Shown: in pieces, positions 6,582 through 10,449 of the stretch | Layout: every line of letters begins with the position of its first letter | Numbering within the stretch: the stretch's first letter is position 1 | The notes under the pieces: model-generated | What the model was told of the DNA's origin: nothing | What the model saw: the letters and a program-made list of their open reading frames with translations, nothing else | Databases searched by the model: none | NCBI GenBank assembly: GCA_937982495.1 | Contig: CALJLX010000657.1 | Location: 1 to 10,449, forward strand | Direction: 5' to 3' | Length of the DNA: 10,449 nucleotides | From: an uncultured Desulfuromonas sp. | Lineage (GTDB): Bacteria > Desulfobacterota > Desulfuromonadia > Desulfuromonadales > Trichloromonadaceae | Translations under genes and position numbers: made by a program

Positions 6582-6599
6582 TGTCGCAGATGTGCGACA
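6582..6599. promoter_or_regulatory. GlrR-type activator site 1 (TGTC-N10-GACA)
   Basis: TGTCGCA-GATG-TGCGACA is a perfect 18-bp dyad with 7-bp arms. It exactly fits TGTC-N10-GACA, the GlrR recognition motif established at enterobacterial glmY and glmZ promoters. Its centre lies about 120 bp upstream of the predicted sigma54 start site, a normal enhancer position. A gene for a GlrR orthologue ends about 100 bp away. Confidence 0.7.
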
Positions 6600-6612
6600 G
6601 GGGCGTAATTTA

Positions 6613-6636
6613 CCCGGAACAAAGAGTTCCACCGGG
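6613..6636 (-). terminator. Weak hairpin between glrR and the sigma54 unit
   Basis: On the minus strand GGAAC-TCTTT-GTTCC forms a 5-bp stem, extendable by CCC/GGG with a 3-nt bulge, followed by TAAATTA. It lies about 60 nt beyond the glrR stop and could attenuate read-through, but there is no proper T tract. It could equally be incidental structure between the two GlrR sites. Confidence 0.2.
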
Positions 6637-6667
6637 AAAAAACGATGGAGGGAAGGGGGGGCCGCCC

Positions 6668-6685
6668 TGTCGCATATTGCCGACA
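6668..6685. promoter_or_regulatory. GlrR-type activator site 2 (TGTC-N10-GACA)
   Basis: TGTCGCA-TATT-GCCGACA has the same 18-bp length as site 1 and again matches TGTC-N10-GACA. Its left half-site is identical to that of site 1, while the right half differs at two positions. The centre is 86 bp (about eight helical turns) further upstream, near -206 from the predicted start. It begins 10 nt past the glrR stop codon. It could also fold as a small RNA hairpin in the glrR 3' end, but no T tract follows. Confidence 0.62.
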
Positions 6686-6695
6686 AGACAAAAGA

Positions 6696-8054
6696 CTATT
6701 CGGGCTTGAAAAGCTGGGGAACGATGTGATGACGTTGCAGAAGCTTGTAAAAATCGGTGCGGTTACGGTCGGCGATGCGCGCCGCCTGGGAGACGTTGCC
6801 ACGGGTCATCTGCATCAGGCGCACCAGATAGTCCTGCTCGAACTTGCGTCGGGCCTCGGCCAGGGTGGGGAATTTTTCCGGACTCACGCGCAGGGCCGCC
6901 TGCAGAAGATCGGCGGAAATCACCGGAGTGGTCGACAGAGCCACCGCCTGCTCGACGACGTTGATCAGTTGCCGAATGTTGCCGGGCCAAGAGGCGTTGA
7001 GCAGCATCTCCATGGCCTCGGGGGCGAAACCGGTGAGTTTCTTGCCCGAGCGGACCGCGAGGATCTTGCGGAAATGTTCGGCCAGCAGGGGAATATCCTC
7101 GCGGCGCCGGGCCAGGTTCGGCACTTCGAGGCAAACGACGTTGAGCCGGTAATAGAGATCCTGACGGAACTGTCCCGAGGCTACCGCCGCTTCCAGATCG
7201 CGGTGGGTTGCCGAGACGATGCGTACATCCACCGGTTCGACCCGGGTCGAGCCGACGGAGCGCACCTGTTTTTCCTGGATGACGCGCAGCAGCTTGACTT
7301 GCAGCGCCAGGGGCATGTCGCCGATTTCATCGAGGAGCAAGGTGCCGCCGTTGGCCGATTTGAAGAGACCGACGTAGTCCTGGGTCGCCCCGGTAAAGGC
7401 GCCCTTGGTATGACCGAAGAGTTCCGATTCGAGCAGAGCTTCGGGAATCGAGCCGCAGTTCACCGCCACGAAGGGGCCGGCGGCGCGGGGGCTGGCCTGA
7501 TGAATGGCTCGGGCCAGCAGTTCCTTGCCGGTGCCGCTTTCGCCGAGGAGCAGGATGCTTGATTCGCTCTCCGCCACCAGCTTAAGCCGCCCGAGCAGAT
7601 CCTCCATCAGTGGACTGCAGGTGATGATCTCCCGCCGCCAGGCGGCCTCCTTGCCGGTGGGGGCGACCCCCGGCTGGGCGCCGCTTAGATTCAGGGCTTT
7701 GCGCACCTCCTCCAGCAGGGCGCGGCTGTCCACAGGCTTGGTCAGAAAGGAAAAGACCCCGCGCCGGGTGGCTTCCACCGCCTCGGCGATGGAACCGTGG
7801 GCGGTGAGGATGATGACCGGCACCGAGGCGTTAATCTTGCGGATTTCCTCGAAGAGGCCGAGGCCGTCCATGCCGGCCATGCGCAGGTCGGTGACGACCA
7901 GATCAGGGCGCAACACCGGGAAGCGAGCCATGGCCTGCTCGGCGCTTTCGACCTGGGTCACGGCATAGCCAGCGGCGGAAAGGCGCATGGAGAGCAGACG
8001 CAACAGATCGGTATCGTCGTCCACCAGCAGTATGCATCGGGCTTGAGCGTTCAT
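6696..8054 (-). CDS. glrR: GlrR (QseF) sigma54-dependent response regulator
   Basis: A 452-aa NtrC-family activator that resembles E. coli GlrR along its whole length. Its receiver domain (about 5-125) has D12-D13-D14, phosphoacceptor D56 in VVTDLRM, T84 and K106; D56 is the same position as in E. coli GlrR. The AAA+ domain (about 140-380) has Walker A GESGTGKE (171-178), the sigma54-contacting GAFTGA loop (218-223), Walker B LLLDEIGD (239-246) and R297/R303 as arginine-finger candidates. The C-terminal Fis-type helix-turn-helix (about 418-441, GNVSQAARIADRNRTDFYKLL) is almost identical to that of E. coli GlrR, which argues for the same DNA motif. It should be phosphorylated by the kinase encoded at 8615-10057 and open sigma54 promoters. 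ATG at 8054 follows GTGAGG, six nt after the qseG stop. It ends just before two TGTC-N10-GACA sites. Confidence 0.93.
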   Translation of the reverse strand: MNAQARCILLVDDDTDLLRLLSMRLSAAGYAVTQVESAEQAMARFPVLRPDLVVTDLRMAGMDGLGLFEEIRKINASVPVIILTAHGSIAEAVEATRRGVFSFLTKPVDSRALLEEVRKALNLSGAQPGVAPTGKEAAWRREIITCSPLMEDLLGRLKLVAESESSILLLGESGTGKELLARAIHQASPRAAGPFVAVNCGSIPEALLESELFGHTKGAFTGATQDYVGLFKSANGGTLLLDEIGDMPLALQVKLLRVIQEKQVRSVGSTRVEPVDVRIVSATHRDLEAAVASGQFRQDLYYRLNVVCLEVPNLARRREDIPLLAEHFRKILAVRSGKKLTGFAPEAMEMLLNASWPGNIRQLINVVEQAVALSTTPVISADLLQAALRVSPEKFPTLAEARRKFEQDYLVRLMQMTRGNVSQAARIADRNRTDFYKLLQRHHIVPQLFKPE

Positions 8055-8060
8055 GGTTCC

Positions 8061-8618
8061 TCACCGGTCGGCGGGGCGCAGTTTCTCCCGTTCGCCAAGA
8101 ATGGTTTCGATCTTCTTCAGTTCCTCCAGCTGGCGGTGCAATGTTTCCGCCCGGGTCTTCTCAGCGGCGAGTTTCCGGGCGCACTCCTCATCCCCCTTCA
8201 ACATCCCCTCCAGCATCAAGGCCAGGCCGCGCCGGGGATCGTTCGCCCGATCGTCGCGCCCGGCAAGCCATTGCCGCGCCTGCCGCCGGTCGGAAAAGGG
8301 CTGGTCCGGCCAGAGCGAGAGAAAAATCAGCCGCCAGCGGTCATCTTCTCCGGAGCTGCGGGCGAAGCGCTTATTAACTATATCGTACTCTTTGGCGCGC
8401 TGCGCGTCGCTCATGCGTCGCAGAATGTCGAGATAGGTCAGGGGCTCGAAAACCGGGCGCGGTTTTTCCACCTTCGGTTTCACCTCCGGGCTTTGCGTCT
8501 CCTCTTCGCGGACCGCCTTCCAGCCGGGCTCCTCCACGGGAATCAGGCGCACGCGCCCGCAGCCGCCCAAGGCGAGGAACAATCCGCCCAACAGCATCAG
8601 CATAAACCAACGATTCAT
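8061..8618 (-). CDS. qseG: QseG-like outer-membrane lipoprotein of the GlrK/GlrR system
   Basis: A 185-aa predicted lipoprotein. Residues 1-19 form a lipoprotein signal peptide ending in the lipobox L17-G-G-C20. The mature part has a Pro/Lys/Glu-rich linker (about 40-58) and helical segments, ending in a coiled-coil-like region (about 145-180). Between kinase and regulator genes, enterobacteria carry qseG (yfhG), whose lipoprotein product interacts with the periplasmic part of GlrK (QseE) and promotes its kinase state. I assign this gene by position, lipoprotein nature and size; sequence similarity alone would be weak. Its ATG at 8618 overlaps the kinase stop in an ATGA (4-nt overlap), so translation is probably coupled, and GGAGGAG lies just upstream. 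A sensor-accessory role at the outer membrane is the best inference. Confidence 0.75.
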   Translation of the reverse strand: MNRWFMLMLLGGLFLALGGCGRVRLIPVEEPGWKAVREEETQSPEVKPKVEKPRPVFEPLTYLDILRRMSDAQRAKEYDIVNKRFARSSGEDDRWRLIFLSLWPDQPFSDRRQARQWLAGRDDRANDPRRGLALMLEGMLKGDEECARKLAAEKTRAETLHRQLEELKKIETILGEREKLRPADR

Positions 8619-10057
8619 ATCTCCTCCGGATTCCGGTTCAGGGGCAAAGTCAGGCGAATGCGTCCACCCGCCCCTTCCGGCACACTCAGTTCCCCGCCGT
8701 GGGCGCGGGCGATCTCCCGGGCGATGGACAGACCGAGGCCGGTTCCCTTGACATGCATGGCATTGGGCGAAGGCCCCTGGAAAAAAGGCTGAAAGACCCG
8801 CTCCCGATCCCCCGGGGGTATCCCCGGCCCGGAATCGCGCACCTCGAAAACCCAGTCCTCCCCATCGCACTTGTCGACAATGGAGATGCTCCCCCCCTCC
8901 GGCGTGAACTTGATCGCGTTGGAGAGCAGATTGTCGATGAGGATACGGAAGCGGGCGGGATCGGCCGGCACCGTCGGTGTTTCGAGCCGAAGCTTGCAAT
9001 GCAGCTTTTTTTTCATGATGGACGGTCGGTGATCGGCTAAAACCTCCTTCACCAGCGCCGCCGCCGCCACCGGCGCAAGCTCCGGAGGGGCTCCGCCTTC
9101 CGCCTGGAAACGACTGAAACCCAGCAGGTTTTCGATAAGCTTCTGCAGATCGCGGCTGCTCTTGCAGAGAATCTCCACGATCTCGCGCTGGGGGCCGTTC
9201 AGATCCCCCATCACCTTGTCGTTGAGCAACTCGCTACCCTCGCGGATCGAGGCCAGCGGGGTCTTGAGCTCGTGACTGATCTGGGCGACGAAACTCGCCT
9301 TGGAGCGTTCCACATCGGCCAACTGGCCGCGCATCCAGTCGAGACGCTCCCCGAGAAAGGCCAGGTCGCGGCTGCCGCCGACTTTCACCGGGGTGAGAAA
9401 ATCCCCCTCGCCCAAACGATTGATGGCCCCCACCACCTGCCTGATCGGCCGGGTGATCAGGAGCACAAACATGACCACCAGAAAGATCGACACCGGGATC
9501 AGCATGACCACCTGCCACACCAGCTGATGCCGGGTCGCGGTGGTGGTCTGTTGAATTCGCCGCACTTCGTCGTAAATCAGGGCGTTGCTCTGGGTGGCGA
9601 TGGCATTGGCCAGTTCGTTCAGGCCGGCAAAGCCACCGAGAGCCGCCGCCCGTGCCGACGACCGGCGCGGCGCGTCTTGCAGTACGGCGAAAATCGTCGC
9701 CTCCTCATCCCGCACCTGACGCACTTTTTCGGACAAAGGGGACGCCAGATCCAGTTGCAACAGACGAGCGAGGCTTTTCTGGATTTCGCCGTGACGCTCT
9801 TCCATCTCCGCCAGCAGTCGGTTTTCGCCCAACACCTCATGCTGGCGGGCCTGGCGCTCCAGGGCGATGAGATCGTCGACCAGAAGGCGGCTTGCCTCGG
9901 TCGCCTTCACCGAACGGTCGACCACCGCGCCGCTCTCCCCGGCCAGGCGATCGAGCGACCACTGGGCACGAACCAGGGAGGCCAGCAGCGGCAGACAGAC
10001 GAGGGCGAAACCGATGAGAACGAGGCGCGAAAAAGAGTGGGGGCGATAAGGACGCAT
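8615..10057 (-). CDS. glrK: GlrK (QseE) sensor histidine kinase
   Basis: A 480-aa inner-membrane histidine kinase with the architecture and many exact segments of E. coli GlrK. TM1 is at about 11-30 and a helical periplasmic domain of about 150 residues follows. TM2 (about 180-202) leads into a HAMP linker (203-250, with the INRLGEGDF segment). The HisKA helix carries phosphoacceptor H262 in SHELKTPLASIREGSELL, nearly identical to the E. coli sequence. In the ATP-binding domain are the N box DNLLSNAIKF (375-384), DSGPGIP (408-414), FQPFFQG (422-428) and GTGLGLS (438-444). It should autophosphorylate in response to an envelope signal, with QseG as periplasmic partner, and pass phosphate to GlrR D56. 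ATG at 10057 lies 9 nt after the radical SAM stop. The ribosome site before it (GAG) is poor, so translational coupling to the upstream gene is likely. Confidence 0.92.
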   Translation of the reverse strand: MRPYRPHSFSRLVLIGFALVCLPLLASLVRAQWSLDRLAGESGAVVDRSVKATEASRLLVDDLIALERQARQHEVLGENRLLAEMEERHGEIQKSLARLLQLDLASPLSEKVRQVRDEEATIFAVLQDAPRRSSARAAALGGFAGLNELANAIATQSNALIYDEVRRIQQTTTATRHQLVWQVVMLIPVSIFLVVMFVLLITRPIRQVVGAINRLGEGDFLTPVKVGGSRDLAFLGERLDWMRGQLADVERSKASFVAQISHELKTPLASIREGSELLNDKVMGDLNGPQREIVEILCKSSRDLQKLIENLLGFSRFQAEGGAPPELAPVAAAALVKEVLADHRPSIMKKKLHCKLRLETPTVPADPARFRILIDNLLSNAIKFTPEGGSISIVDKCDGEDWVFEVRDSGPGIPPGDRERVFQPFFQGPSPNAMHVKGTGLGLSIAREIARAHGGELSVPEGAGGRIRLTLPLNRNPEEI

Positions 10058-10066
10058 CGGCGCGGC

Positions 10067-10449
10067 TCAGTCGAAAAGCGGCCAGTCGGTTTCATAGCCC
10101 GGGGGATAAAAGGCCTCCCGGGTGCGGTTGAAATAGCCGTACTGGAGGCGGGGGACGGCGGCCTTGACCCGATCCATCATCGTCTTCATGCCGAGCCCTT
10201 CATCCGTCACCCCCATGGCGTCGAGATACATCGTGGGATCGATGCACAGTTTGCGCAGCTGGATGAGATCGACTTCGGTCTCCTCCAGCAGGCGCAAGAG
10301 CGCCTCGATCTCGTCGGCGCGGTCGGTAAGCCCGGGAAAGACGAGATAGTTGAGCATGGTGAACATCCCAGCTTGCTTGGCCCGGCGGATCGACTCCATG
10401 ACGTCGGCGAAACGGTAGCCCCGGGGGCGGTAGTAGGCGTTGTAGAACG
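10067..10449 (-). CDS. Radical SAM protein, C-terminal part (partial)
   Basis: The frame is open from the right edge and codes about 126 residues to TGA at 10067-10069. The visible start, FYNAYYRPRGYRFADVMESIRRAKQAGMF, then LNYLVFPGLTDRADEIEALLRLLEETEVDLIQLRKL, is the second half of a radical SAM barrel. 'YY.P.GY' with a following 'P G.TD' turn is common in uncharacterised radical SAM proteins related to elongator/MoaA-type enzymes. The CxxxCxxC cluster motif would lie outside the window, so the class and substrate cannot be settled. It is immediately upstream of glrK (9 nt) and probably in the same transcript. Confidence 0.75.
   Translation of the reverse strand, partial: FYNAYYRPRGYRFADVMESIRRAKQAGMFTMLNYLVFPGLTDRADEIEALLRLLEETEVDLIQLRKLCIDPTMYLDAMGVTDEGLGMKTMMDRVKAAVPRLQYGYFNRTREAFYPPGYETDWPLFD

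Noticed and set aside
4728..6608. A 626-codon + strand frame opposite the oxidoreductase and exported-protein genes
   Set aside because: Composition is His/Gln/Arg-rich as expected of a shadow frame. It crosses two real genes and their regulatory region.
6423..6695. A GlmY/GlmZ-like small RNA gene downstream of the sigma54 promoter
   Set aside because: The predicted start is only ~48 nt from a good ribosome site and ORF, with no terminator in between. The signals fit an mRNA leader.
1..10449. CRISPR array, insertion sequence, prophage, tRNA or rRNA
   Set aside because: No spaced direct repeats, transposase or integrase reading frames, cloverleaf or rRNA-like sequence were seen in the window.

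Overview
The window is high-GC bacterial DNA. It looks like a Desulfuromonadales/Geobacter-type deltaproteobacterium (Desulfuromonadota). This lineage is inferred from the gene mix: a chemoreceptor tail, a stand-alone MshEN-GAF protein, a PepT-like M20 peptidase, a SelD-type flavoprotein and a GlrK/GlrR system. No rRNA or other decisive marker is present. Coding density is high, and I see no mobile element, CRISPR array, tRNA or rRNA.

Left part (1-4708): the window opens in the C-terminal end of a methyl-accepting chemotaxis protein (+), followed by a hairpin terminator. A convergent M20 metallopeptidase gene (-) comes next. A 253-bp divergent region (1529-1781) holds candidate sigma70 promoters in both directions and an 18-bp inverted repeat. 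From it, three genes run on the + strand: an MshEN (possible c-di-GMP receptor) plus GAF-like protein, a nine-repeat TPR protein, and an AcpH-type acyl-carrier-protein phosphodiesterase that starts at TTG. A truncated REP-like palindrome separates the last two.

Right part (4722-10449, all -): transcription enters from the right. The order is the C-terminal part of a radical SAM protein, histidine kinase GlrK, lipoprotein QseG and sigma54 activator GlrR, tightly packed (9-nt gap, 4-nt ATGA overlap, 6-nt gap). This is the same kinase-lipoprotein-regulator order as enterobacterial glrK-qseG-glrR. Beyond glrR lie a small exported protein of unknown function and a stand-alone FAD/NAD(P) oxidoreductase of the type found fused to SelD.

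The main result is in the 273 bp between glrR and the small exported gene. It carries a strong sigma54 -24/-12 element (GG-N10-GC) placed to make a ~48-nt leader. Upstream are two 18-bp TGTC-N10-GACA sites, 86 bp apart, at about -120 and -206. TGTC-N10-GACA is the GlrR recognition motif known from enterobacterial glmY/glmZ promoters. The window therefore appears to contain an envelope-signalling system and its own output promoter, with a protein-coding target rather than a small RNA.
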